The notes below the pieces were generated by a model. The model was not told where the DNA came from. It did not search any database and saw only the letters and a program-made list of their open reading frames with translations. The position numbers and the translations under genes were made by a program. From assembly GCA_002238925.1 (NCBI GenBank), contig MPNH01000001.1:186001-250000 (forward strand): DNA of 64,000 bases, given 5' to 3'. The stretch's first letter is position 1. Every line of letters begins with the position of its first letter. The stretch is from Spirochaetaceae bacterium bin103. GTDB lineage: Bacteria; Spirochaetota; Spirochaetia; SZUA-6; Bin103. Positions 37,321 through 45,121 of this stretch are shown piece by piece.

Positions 37321-38037
37321 GTGATATCAGTGGACAACGTGACCAAGGTGTATCGCAGCGGCAGCACCGAGGTCGCGGCCCTGCGCGGCGTCAGTTTGCA
37401 AGTGGAGGATGGTTCGTTTCTGGCCATCGCCGGCCCCTCCGGTTCCGGCAAGACCACCTTGCTCAACTTGATCGGTTGTCTCGATACGGCTTCCAGTGGC
37501 GAGGTGATAATCGGCGGCGTGCGCGTCTCCGACTCGAACCGCAAGCAGCTTGCCCTGTTTCGGCGCCATCATCTCGGTTTCATCTTTCAATCGTTCAATC
37601 TCATCCCGGTGCTTACCGCTTACGAGAACGTCTCGTTCGCACTGTCGTTGCTCATTCGCGACCGCACACGGGTGCGCGACCGGACCATGGCGATACTCGC
37701 CGACGTCGGTTTGGCAGACATGGCCGACCGCCGCCCGGGCGAACTGTCCGGGGGCCAGCAGCAGCGGGTGGCGATTGCGCGCGCACTGGTAAAGGGCCCG
37801 GACATCGTGCTCGCCGACGAGCCCACCGCCAATGTCGACTCGGAGACCGGCGAGGGGCTGCTGGAGTTGATGCGCGAGCTCAACCGGAGGCACTCGACCA
37901 CCTTTCTGTTTTCCACCCACGACGGCATGGTCATGGACTATGCAGACCGTCTGGTAACGTTGCAGGACGGCCGGATTACCGGTGATGAGACGCGCCCCGC
38001 CGAGAGCCAGTCGGCGGCTGCAGCGGGCAGCGGGTAG
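37321..38037 (+). CDS. ABC transporter ATPase of the LolD/MacB type, 238 aa
   Basis: Nucleotide-binding subunit. Walker A GPSGSGKTT is at 38-46, the Q-loop region is FIFQSFNLIP (about 87-96), the signature LSGGQQQR is at 142-149, Walker B IVLADEPT is at 162-169 and the switch His is in FSTHD. This subgroup drives mechanotransmission to periplasmic FtsX-like permeases, as in lipoprotein release (LolCDE) or MacB efflux. GTG 37321 has GGGAGG upstream. It is first in an operon of six genes running to 43999. Confidence 0.94.
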   Translation: MISVDNVTKVYRSGSTEVAALRGVSLQVEDGSFLAIAGPSGSGKTTLLNLIGCLDTASSGEVIIGGVRVSDSNRKQLALFRRHHLGFIFQSFNLIPVLTAYENVSFALSLLIRDRTRVRDRTMAILADVGLADMADRRPGELSGGQQQRVAIARALVKGPDIVLADEPTANVDSETGEGLLELMRELNRRHSTTFLFSTHDGMVMDYADRLVTLQDGRITGDETRPAESQSAAAAGSG

Positions 38038-38044
38038 CGGGCCG

Positions 38045-39391
38045 ATGGCATCGCTGTCGTCGCGCGCACTGACCTCTGCACCGGCCGCGTCCGGGGCAGC
38101 CTCCCGCGGCGGGGGCGGTAACGGGAAGTTCCTGCTCCGGTTGGCGTGGCGAAATCTGAGCCGGCACCGGCGCCGCACCGTTATCACCACCGTCGCCCTG
38201 GCGGTCAGCGTTGCGGTGCTGATCTTCATGGACTCCATGCTCGGCGGCATCGACCAGGAGTCGCAGCGCAATCTCGTGTGGTACGAAACCGGCTCCGGCA
38301 GGGTGGTCACTCACGCCCAGTTGGAAGACTTGGACCAGGTGGCTCTGAAGCATGAGCTGGTCGACTACCTCCCCCTCTCGGAGGCGCTGTCTGCGCGCGG
38401 CATTGCCAATACGCCGCGTGTCGGATTTGTCGGGGAACTGTTTTTCGGCGAGGGATCATTGCCGATTCGGCTGATCGGCATCGATCCGGACACCGACGAG
38501 GACGTTTACCGGTTGCGGGACTCTCTGTTGCCGGACAGCTCGTACCTTGAAGCCGGCATACCCGGGCTCATTCTCGGTTCCTGGACCACCGACGACCTGG
38601 GACTCTCGCTTGGCGACTTCGTCGAGGTTCGGACCCGCACCCGGCATGGCGCCATGCAGGTGTTGGAGCTTGAGCTGGTCGGTATCCTGCTCAGTCCCAA
38701 TCCGACGATTAACCGCGGGGTTGGCTACTTGCCGCTTGATGTCGCCCAGTATGACCTGGAGATGGAGGGTGTCACCGAAATCTCCCTCGGCGCCCTGCCG
38801 TCCGGTCTGGGGCGTCCGATCGCGGTTCCCACCGGCGCCTTCCTGAACCGCGAGATCGAGCGCTTGAATGCCGAGCTGGGAGCACGATTTCCGAACGCGG
38901 CGGCCGTCGGATGGCCACAGTTGGCGCGCGACTATCTGGCGTTGATGGAAACCAAGAGTTCCAGCAACGCCATGTTGCTGTTTCTCATCCTGCTGATTGC
39001 TGCAGTCGGTATTTCCAACACCATGTTGATCGCGGTGTACGAACGCATCCGCGAATTTGGCATGATGCGCGCCCTTGGCATGGACGATGCGGCGATCCGG
39101 GCAACGATGGTGTTTGAGGCGGGCATTATTGGCCTGCTCGGGTCAATGGCGGGGCTCGTCGTGGGCGCGGCCGCCACCTTCTGGCTGGTCAATTGGGGAA
39201 TCGACGTAAGCGGACTCTACGGTGACGTGAGTATCGGGTACCGGGTTACCGGCGAGTTCCGAGGCGCCTGGAACCCCGGCACCTTGGCGACTTCGGTGGT
39301 GTTTGGCGTGCTTGCGAGCATGGCGATCGCACTGTTGCCGGCGCGCCGGGCGCTGCGTCTCGACGTGGTTCAGTGCCTTCGTCATGAGTGA
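38045..39391 (+). CDS. FtsX-like ABC permease (LolC/MacB type), copy A, 448 aa
   Basis: A four-helix permease. An N-terminal helix RRRTVITTVALAVSVAVLIF (about 42) precedes a large periplasmic domain (about 65-290), and three helices at about 310, 360 and 410 form the FtsX core (AAVGISNTMLIAVYERIREFG). The protein ends with ALRLDVVQCLRHE. Another copy of this permease at 42680 is closely related across its whole length (for example TRTRHGAMQVLELELVG is shared). ATG 38045 is chosen; an alternative start at 37985 overlaps the ATPase gene. Confidence 0.9.
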   Translation: MASLSSRALTSAPAASGAASRGGGGNGKFLLRLAWRNLSRHRRRTVITTVALAVSVAVLIFMDSMLGGIDQESQRNLVWYETGSGRVVTHAQLEDLDQVALKHELVDYLPLSEALSARGIANTPRVGFVGELFFGEGSLPIRLIGIDPDTDEDVYRLRDSLLPDSSYLEAGIPGLILGSWTTDDLGLSLGDFVEVRTRTRHGAMQVLELELVGILLSPNPTINRGVGYLPLDVAQYDLEMEGVTEISLGALPSGLGRPIAVPTGAFLNREIERLNAELGARFPNAAAVGWPQLARDYLALMETKSSSNAMLLFLILLIAAVGISNTMLIAVYERIREFGMMRALGMDDAAIRATMVFEAGIIGLLGSMAGLVVGAAATFWLVNWGIDVSGLYGDVSIGYRVTGEFRGAWNPGTLATSVVFGVLASMAIALLPARRALRLDVVQCLRHE

Positions 39392-39437
39392 CGGGATGCG
39401 TCATGAGTGACGGGGTGCGTCATGAGTGACCGGATGC
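39381..39437. repeat. 19-bp tandem repeat, three copies, at the end of permease A
   Basis: GTCATGAGTGACGGGATGC repeats at 39381, 39400 and 39419 with single-base changes. The first copy contains the permease stop codon. Similar ATG/TGA-rich repeats could re-initiate translation, but no such role is shown. Confidence 0.85.
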
Positions 39438-39469
39438 GGGCGAGCGCATGAGCCGATGGGGGTGAATCG

Positions 39470-40759
39470 ATGAAGCTGTGGCGAATTGCCTTGCGCAACG
39501 TGGCGCGCAACAAGCGCCGTTCGCTGCTGTCCGGAACCGCCATCGCGGTGGCGACCCTGTCCGTGGTGCTGCTGTTCTCGCTGATTGCCGGCATGCTCGG
39601 CGACACGGTGGCCATCGCGCTGACCTATGACACCGGCCATGTGCAGGTGCGCCACCCGGAGTTCGGCCGCTACGAGCACCTCAGTCCCGTGCACCTGGCG
39701 GTGTCCGACGCGGAGACCGTGCAGGCGCGGCTCGAAGCGCTGCCGGTGGTGGCCTCGGTGCTGCCGCGGGTACGGTTTGGCGGGGCCATCTACCGGGAAG
39801 ACCAGAACCACGCCGTGTACGGCATCGGCGTCGACTTTGGCCGCGAGATCGCGGCCGCCGCCCAACGCCTGCCGCATCTTGCTCCTGACGCGGGCGCGCC
39901 GCCCGCCCTGGATGATTTCGCCCGGATGTGGCGGCTGGATCTGTTCGGCGGCGTGCTGCCCGATCCCGGGGCGCGCGAACTGCTCATGTCGAAGACGCTC
40001 GCCGACGAGTTGGGCGTGACAACGGGCGACAAGCTGACGATTCTCACCCGCACCGCGGTGATGAGCACGCAGGCGTGGACCTTCCGCATCAGCGGGCTGG
40101 TGGGGTTCCCGGTCGGCGGACTGAGCCGGATGGTGCTGCTGCCGATCGGCGTGGCGCAACGTTTTCTGCAGCTCGACGCGACCGGCGCGGTCACTGACCT
40201 GGTGCTGTACACTGCCCGCGACGATCAGGTGCCGGACCTTGTGGCCGCGGTCAGCGATGCGGTCGGAGACCGGCTGCAAGTGCGATCGTGGACCGAGGAA
40301 AACGCCATGTACCGGCTGCTTCAGCTCGCGACGCGCATTTACGACATCATCTCGCTGGTGTTCTTCCTGCTGGCCACCACGGTAATCGTCAACACGACAA
40401 TGATGGTGGTGTACGAGCGGATGCGCGAAATCGGCACCATTGCGGCGCTTGGCATGACCGGTGCGCAGATTACCCGGTTGTTTTTCCTGGAGGCGCTGTT
40501 TATCGGGGTGGCTGCCGCGCTGGTTGGTGTGGGCCTGGGAATTGCCGTGGTACTGCCGCTGTCGCAGGTCGGGATCGATTACACCGAGGCCATGGAAGGA
40601 GTGGAATTGAACATGTCGAATATCATTTACCCGCAACTCAGCCTGCGTTCCACGGCGCTGGTGCTGTGCTACTCGATTGCCGTGACCGCGGCCGCATCGT
40701 TCTGGCCGACCCGACGGGCGGCCAGGTTGCACCCGGTTACCGCGCTCCGGGCGACCTGA
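39470..40759 (+). CDS. FtsX-like ABC permease (LolE/MacB type), copy B, 429 aa
   Basis: The distinct partner permease: helix NKRRSLLSGTAIAVATLSVV (about 14-33), periplasmic domain (about 50-280) and the FtsX core ATTVIVNTTMMVVYERMREIG (split here as TTVIVNTTMMV and YERMREIG), ending TRRAARLHPVTALRAT. With copies A it could make a heterodimer as LolC and LolE do. GGGGGTGA precedes ATG 39470. The stop is 2 bases before the LolA-like start. Confidence 0.9.
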   Translation: MKLWRIALRNVARNKRRSLLSGTAIAVATLSVVLLFSLIAGMLGDTVAIALTYDTGHVQVRHPEFGRYEHLSPVHLAVSDAETVQARLEALPVVASVLPRVRFGGAIYREDQNHAVYGIGVDFGREIAAAAQRLPHLAPDAGAPPALDDFARMWRLDLFGGVLPDPGARELLMSKTLADELGVTTGDKLTILTRTAVMSTQAWTFRISGLVGFPVGGLSRMVLLPIGVAQRFLQLDATGAVTDLVLYTARDDQVPDLVAAVSDAVGDRLQVRSWTEENAMYRLLQLATRIYDIISLVFFLLATTVIVNTTMMVVYERMREIGTIAALGMTGAQITRLFFLEALFIGVAAALVGVGLGIAVVLPLSQVGIDYTEAMEGVELNMSNIIYPQLSLRSTALVLCYSIAVTAAASFWPTRRAARLHPVTALRAT

Positions 40760-40761
40760 CC

Positions 40762-41541
40762 ATGATTCGCACTGCAACGCGCCGTATGCGGCCGTGCGCG
40801 CGCCGGCTGCTGGTGGCGGCCGGCGCCGTCGTGCTTGCGCTGGCGGCGGCTGTCCCTGCGCTTGCCCTGACCGGCGACGAGATAATCCGCCGCATGGAAC
40901 GGCACGAGCGCCACGATTCGATGCAATCCACCGGGTCGATGGAGATTACCGATCGATTCGGAACGCGCACCAAGTCCTTCATGTCCACCGCCCTCGGCGA
41001 TGACCGTTCGCTGCTGGAGTTCACCAACCCGGAGGAAGCGGGCCAGAAGGTGTTGCGCCTGGAGGACGAGATCTACCTGTATTTCCCGGACTCGGAGGAT
41101 GTCATCCACCTGCAAGGCGCGGCGCTGCGCGACAGCGTGCTCGGATCGGACTTCTCCTACGAGGACATGACCGGCAGCAGCAGCCGGCTGAACGACTACG
41201 AGGTCGTGCTGGAGGGTACCGAGGAGATTGACGGCCACGAGACCTACCGGTTGCGGCTGACCGCGAAGCGGCGCGATGTGGTGTACCCGGTGCAGGTGGC
41301 CTGGGTCGACAGCGAACGATTCGTTACCCGCCGGGTGGAATTGTTCTCGCGCCGCGGCCGGGCGCTGAAGCGGATGGCGGTGACCGAGTTTCGCGAGGTC
41401 GGCGACAAGGTGATCGGGACCCGGTTGGAGATGTCGGACTTCATGAAGAAGGAGTCGATGACGGTATTCACCATCGATGACATCGCCATTGATGAACCGG
41501 TCGACGAGAGCCTGTTCTCGTTAGAGGAGCTGACTTTTTGA
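40762..41541 (+). CDS. LolA-like outer-membrane lipoprotein-sorting protein, 259 aa
   Basis: A secreted beta-sheet protein: the signal peptide is about residues 1-36 (LLVAAGAVVLALAAAVPALA). The mature part has the half-barrel pattern of the outer membrane lipoprotein-sorting family (PF17131-like): TGDEIIRRMERHE, GSMEITDRFG, VYPVQVAWVDSERF. LolA-type proteins carry lipoproteins across the periplasm from a LolCDE-type ABC transporter. Its place between permease and outer-membrane protein genes supports that role. The stop overlaps the next start (TTTTTGA). Confidence 0.88.
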   Translation: MIRTATRRMRPCARRLLVAAGAVVLALAAAVPALALTGDEIIRRMERHERHDSMQSTGSMEITDRFGTRTKSFMSTALGDDRSLLEFTNPEEAGQKVLRLEDEIYLYFPDSEDVIHLQGAALRDSVLGSDFSYEDMTGSSSRLNDYEVVLEGTEEIDGHETYRLRLTAKRRDVVYPVQVAWVDSERFVTRRVELFSRRGRALKRMAVTEFREVGDKVIGTRLEMSDFMKKESMTVFTIDDIAIDEPVDESLFSLEELTF

Positions 41542-42683
41542 CCGTGGGCCGCGCCGCGGCGCTGCTCCTGTTGGCGACGGCGGCAATTGCCGCCGCCGAT
41601 CTTCGCAGCACGGTAACGATCGATGCCCGGATGAACGCCGTCTCGCATCCCGAGGAGTCGGTGTGGCTGGGCAGCGGCGGCAGCGCCAGGCTGGACCTGG
41701 CCGCAACCGGCAACCGCAGCGTTCGCGGCCAGTTGCGCATTTCCGCGGACCTGCATCTGCCGCCGGCGGCGCCCGGCGCCGCGGGGAGCGATCGCGACCA
41801 CCTGGTGACCAGTCTCGGCGTGGAGCGCGCCTTCATCCGGGCGCGGCTGCCGGGATTCCGCCTCACCGCCGGCAAGACGCGGCTGTCGTGGGGAAGGGGG
41901 CGCTTTTTCAATGCCGGAGACATCCTGTTCGGCCAGAACCCGGGGTTCTCTTCCGGCGCCGGCGAGTACCTGACCGCCACCGACTGGCTCGTTGCCGCCT
42001 ACGTGCCCGTCGACCTGCGATCCTTCCTGGAGGCGGTGGTGCTGCCCCCTCCCCTGCCCGCGCGCCTGGCCGACACCGCCGCCGGGGCGCGCGCCGTGAT
42101 CCGGATCGGCGAACTGACCAGCGAGGCAGGCTACCTGTTCGGGCCCGATTCGGGTACGTCCACGCAGCGCGAACATCGCGCGTTCGTGAGCCTGAAGGGC
42201 GCGCTGGCCGGGGTCGACTGGCACCTGAGCGCCGGCTCCGCACTGCCGGCCGACGGCGGTCCCGACCTGCGCGAGGCGGCACAGGACCGCCTGTTCGTTA
42301 CCGCCGGCGGGTTCGGGTTCGTGGACCTGGGGCCCGAATCGGGGCTGCTGAACGTGCGGCTGGAGGCCGGCGTGCGGCCGTGGCGGAGCTGGCAGGAGCA
42401 ATCGGGAACGCCGTCGGCACTGGATCGGTACGGCCTGTACCTGTTCCCGGAGGTCGGCTTCGCGCCGGCGGACAACTGGAACCTGAGCCTGAGCGGGGTG
42501 ATTTCGCCGATCGACGGATCGGCCGTGACCGCGGCCGGCGCCTCGTGGAACATCCTGCAGGGGTTGACGTTCAGCCTGTACGTGTCGGCGATGCTGGGCG
42601 ACGCCGATGACACCTTCGCGTGGGACCGTGCGGGCAGTCTGGCCGCCACCCTGGGGGCGAGATTCGTGTTCGGCTCGTCGTGA
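41538..42683 (+). CDS. Putative outer-membrane beta-barrel protein, 381 aa
   Basis: A signal peptide (AALLLLATAAIAAADLRS) precedes alternating hydrophobic strands throughout, ending in aromatic ARFVFGSS, as expected of a beta-barrel. Charged-aromatic strand pairs such as RAFIRARLPGFRLTAGKTRLSWG recur (split here RAFIRARLP and RLTAGKTRLSWG). I do not recognise a family. TTG 41538 overlaps the LolA-like stop with GAGGAG 8 bases before it; GTG 41544 is the alternative. It may be the outer-membrane part or client of the export system. The next gene overlaps by GTGA. Confidence 0.75.
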   Translation: MTVGRAAALLLLATAAIAAADLRSTVTIDARMNAVSHPEESVWLGSGGSARLDLAATGNRSVRGQLRISADLHLPPAAPGAAGSDRDHLVTSLGVERAFIRARLPGFRLTAGKTRLSWGRGRFFNAGDILFGQNPGFSSGAGEYLTATDWLVAAYVPVDLRSFLEAVVLPPPLPARLADTAAGARAVIRIGELTSEAGYLFGPDSGTSTQREHRAFVSLKGALAGVDWHLSAGSALPADGGPDLREAAQDRLFVTAGGFGFVDLGPESGLLNVRLEAGVRPWRSWQEQSGTPSALDRYGLYLFPEVGFAPADNWNLSLSGVISPIDGSAVTAAGASWNILQGLTFSLYVSAMLGDADDTFAWDRAGSLAATLGARFVFGSS

Positions 42684-43999
42684 ACCCTGGCCGTGCAGCT
42701 ACGCCGAGTGCGTCGGACCGGGGCGCCGGGTTGCGGTATTTGCTGCTCCTGGCGTGGCGCAATCTGGCACGCCACCGGCGGCGCACCGTGATTACCCTGC
42801 TGGCGCTTGCGTTCAGCATCGCCGTATTCATTTTCATGGACTCCATGCTGCGCGGGATCGACAAGGAATCGCAGCGCAACCTTGTGTGGTACGAAACCGG
42901 TTCCGGGCGGGTGGTTACGAGCGCGCAGCACGACGACCTGGACCGAGTGGCGCTGAAGCACGAACTGATCGAATACCGCCGGGTGGGGGCGGTGCTGGCG
43001 GAGCTGGGCATTGCCAACACGCCGCGTATCGGCTTTGACGGCGAGATGTTCTTTGGCGAGGGTTCGTTGCCTATTCGGCTCATCGCCATAAATCCGGCGA
43101 CCGACGGCGAGGTGTTCCGGTTGCAGGACACTCTGGTTGCGGGCAGCGACTACCTGGAGCCGGGCTCGTCCGGTCTGATTCTGGGTGCGTGGATGACCGA
43201 TGACCTCGGAATGGTGCTTGGCGACATCGTCGAGGTGCGCACCCGTACCCGCCACGGCGCGATGCAGGTGTTGGAGTTGGAGCTGGTTGGCACCCTGCTG
43301 AGCCCCAACCCCACCATCAACCGCGGCGTCGGGTTCGTGCCGCTCGACGTGGCGCAATACGACCTGGAGATGGAGGGCGTCACCGAGATCGCGCTCGGGG
43401 CGATGCCCTCACGTCTCGGCCGTCCGGTGGCGGTTCCCACGGGAACCTTTCTGGCACGCGAAATCGACCGAGTGAGCGCCCGGCTGGAGCGGGAGTTTCC
43501 CGGTGTGGCGGCGGTGGGCTGGCCGCGGCTTGCGCGCGACTACCTGGCGATGATGGAGTCGGAGAGATCCGGCAACGCCCTGTTGTTGTTGCTGGTGTTC
43601 CTGATCGCCGCGGTTGGGATCTCCAACACCATGTTGATCGCCGCGTACGAGCGCATACGGGAGTTCGGGATGATGCGTGCGCTCGGCATGGCCGACGGCG
43701 CGCTGCGTGCCACGATGGTAATCGAGGCGGGCCTCATTGGCTGTTTCGGGTCGCTGTGCGGTGTGCTGCTCGGTGCCGTCGCGGTGTACTTCCTGGTCAA
43801 TCAGGGCATCGACATGAGCCGGTTCTACGGTGACATCAGCCTCGGCTACCGCGTTACGGCGGTGTTCCGCGGTGCCTGGAACCCGGGCACGATGGCGGTT
43901 GCGATGGCGTTCGGCGTGCTCGCGAGCATGGTCATCGCACTGCTGCCGGCGCGCCGCGCACTGCGCCTCGACATCGTGCACTGCCTGCGTCACGAGTGA
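42680..43999 (+). CDS. FtsX-like ABC permease, second copy of A, 439 aa
   Basis: A paralogue of the permease at 38045: helix RRRTVITLLALAFSIAVFIF, then matching periplasmic segments (RGIDKESQRNLVWYETGSGR in place of GGIDQESQRNLVWYETGSGR) and the same FtsX core and ending LRHE. GTG 42680 overlaps the previous stop. A duplicated permease inside one ABC operon is unusual. Two alternative complexes (A with B, or A2 with B) are possible; the ATPase is shared. Confidence 0.9.
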   Translation: MNPGRAATPSASDRGAGLRYLLLLAWRNLARHRRRTVITLLALAFSIAVFIFMDSMLRGIDKESQRNLVWYETGSGRVVTSAQHDDLDRVALKHELIEYRRVGAVLAELGIANTPRIGFDGEMFFGEGSLPIRLIAINPATDGEVFRLQDTLVAGSDYLEPGSSGLILGAWMTDDLGMVLGDIVEVRTRTRHGAMQVLELELVGTLLSPNPTINRGVGFVPLDVAQYDLEMEGVTEIALGAMPSRLGRPVAVPTGTFLAREIDRVSARLEREFPGVAAVGWPRLARDYLAMMESERSGNALLLLLVFLIAAVGISNTMLIAAYERIREFGMMRALGMADGALRATMVIEAGLIGCFGSLCGVLLGAVAVYFLVNQGIDMSRFYGDISLGYRVTAVFRGAWNPGTMAVAMAFGVLASMVIALLPARRALRLDIVHCLRHE

Positions 44000-44023
44000 T
44001 TGTGCGGTATGATGAAGGGAACC

Positions 44024-44344
44024 ATGCTGCACGTCATAGTTACCATGAACATCAAGCCGGGCAGGCTTGATGATTTCCTTGCCCTGGCCCGCCAGCTCGC
44101 TCCGCTGGTGCACGCCGAACAGGGCTGCATCCGCTACGACTACACGCTCGACACGGCCTCGCCGCTCTCCATTCAGGGCGAGATTGACGATCATCGCGTG
44201 ACGCTGATCGAACAGTGGGAGTCACCCGCGGCGCTGGCCGCCCACCTGCAGGCGCCGCACATGAAGCAATACGGTCCCGCGATGGGGGCGCTGCGCACGG
44301 GCGAGGTTTCTGCCCGGGTGACGCGTCCCATCGACGGGGTCTGA
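44024..44344 (+). CDS. Antibiotic biosynthesis monooxygenase (ABM) domain protein, YgiN-like, 106 aa
   Basis: A small ferredoxin-like dimeric fold protein with MLHVIVTMNIKPGRLDDF at the start, EQGCIRYDYTLD (about 33) and TLIEQWESPAALAAHL (about 62), all hallmarks of ABM/YgiN. Such proteins are quinol monooxygenases or stress-related; the reaction cannot be told from sequence. ATG 44024 has AAGGGAACC upstream. An alternative ATG lies 18 bases upstream. Confidence 0.85.
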   Translation: MLHVIVTMNIKPGRLDDFLALARQLAPLVHAEQGCIRYDYTLDTASPLSIQGEIDDHRVTLIEQWESPAALAAHLQAPHMKQYGPAMGALRTGEVSARVTRPIDGV

Positions 44345-44369
44345 CCGGCCTCGCCGCCCGGCGCCTGGC

Positions 44370-44816
44370 GTGGTGCGCTCCGGAGTCGTCGCGCAGATAG
44401 CGTCCGGGTATCTGGGGGTGCTGCGGGTGGCGGCGTTCCTGGTAGCGATCGTGGCCGGCGCGGCGGCGGCGGGAGCGCTGATCGCTCTGCCGCTGTGGCT
44501 GTTCGCGACGCACGCCACCGTCGTCTACAACTGGTTCGTAGTGGTTGGATTGGCCGGCGGGGTGACGGCGGCCGTTGTCGGGCGCGTGTTGCGCCGGGCA
44601 CGCAGAGCACCAAGCACGGCCGGTCACCTGCGCCGCACCGCCGCCCGTGCGGCGCGCGGCGCGGCACGGGCGTTGGCGGTCGCCGTCCTGGCCGTTGTCG
44701 CGCTGCTGGTATTTGCCCGTGGCGGTACGGCTGCCGGTCTGGCCGCCGCGCCGATCGTAGCCGTGCTGGCCGGGGCGGTGCTGTTCATTCCGTTCCGCCG
44801 CCGGCCCGGCTCGTAA
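44370..44816 (+). CDS. Hypothetical membrane protein, 148 aa
   Basis: Four hydrophobic segments at about 14-40, 48-68, 100-118 and 120-140, separated by a basic loop RRARRAPSTAGHLRRTAARA. GTG 44370 is the likely start. No family is recognised. It lies just upstream of the promoter for the structured-RNA-like unit and may be transcribed with the YgiN-like gene. Confidence 0.55.
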   Translation: MVRSGVVAQIASGYLGVLRVAAFLVAIVAGAAAAGALIALPLWLFATHATVVYNWFVVVGLAGGVTAAVVGRVLRRARRAPSTAGHLRRTAARAARGAARALAVAVLAVVALLVFARGGTAAGLAAAPIVAVLAGAVLFIPFRRRPGS

Positions 44817-44845
44817 ACGGGCGAGAACGAGCGTACCGAAAACTA

Positions 44846-44875
44846 TTGAACTGCCAACGGGTGCTGGTCTATACT
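44846..44875 (+). promoter_or_regulatory. Strong sigma70-type promoter of a non-coding unit
   Basis: TTGAAC and TATACT are 18 bases apart. Transcription would begin near 44882. This is one of the best promoter matches in the window. Confidence 0.65.
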
Positions 44876-44881
44876 GTTATT

Positions 44882-45080
44882 CAGGCTCCTCGGGAGTAGT
44901 GAGGCGGGTCGCCGCTGCCTAGCGCAAGTGCGGCTCGTCCTGCCCCTCAGGTTTCGCCGTTGGCTGTCGATAATGAGGGTGTCGGTTACAAGATTAAGTT
45001 CCCCTCCCAGTTTACTTCGTTTTGTGCCGGCACCTGAAAGGGTAGGTCGGCCCCCTCTTGGGGGGGCCGACCGTTTTTTT
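44882..45080 (+). ncRNA. Candidate structured small RNA (~200 nt)
   Basis: A consensus-like promoter at the left and an intrinsic terminator at 45045-45080 enclose about 200 nt with no frame. TTCAGG at the predicted 5' end pairs with CCTGAA at about 45034-45039, closing a domain that holds a hairpin (TGAGG with CCTCA and GCCGC with GCGGC, 44901-44957) and a second pairing GAGGG with CCCTC. No hallmark of SRP RNA, tmRNA, RNase P or a known riboswitch was found. The size would suit 6S RNA, but its bulge is not evident. It could also be a long leader of the penicillin-binding protein gene. Confidence 0.4.
45045..45080 (+). terminator. Intrinsic terminator of the non-coding unit
   Basis: GGTCGGCCCCC and GGGGGCCGACC form an 11-bp stem, followed by G and seven T. 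It sits 29 bases before the ribosome site of the penicillin-binding protein gene, so it could also act as an attenuator. Confidence 0.9.
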
Positions 45081-45121
45081 GCCGGCGTTCGGTGTGGGCG
45101 ATGTCCGGGAGGTGACCCTTC

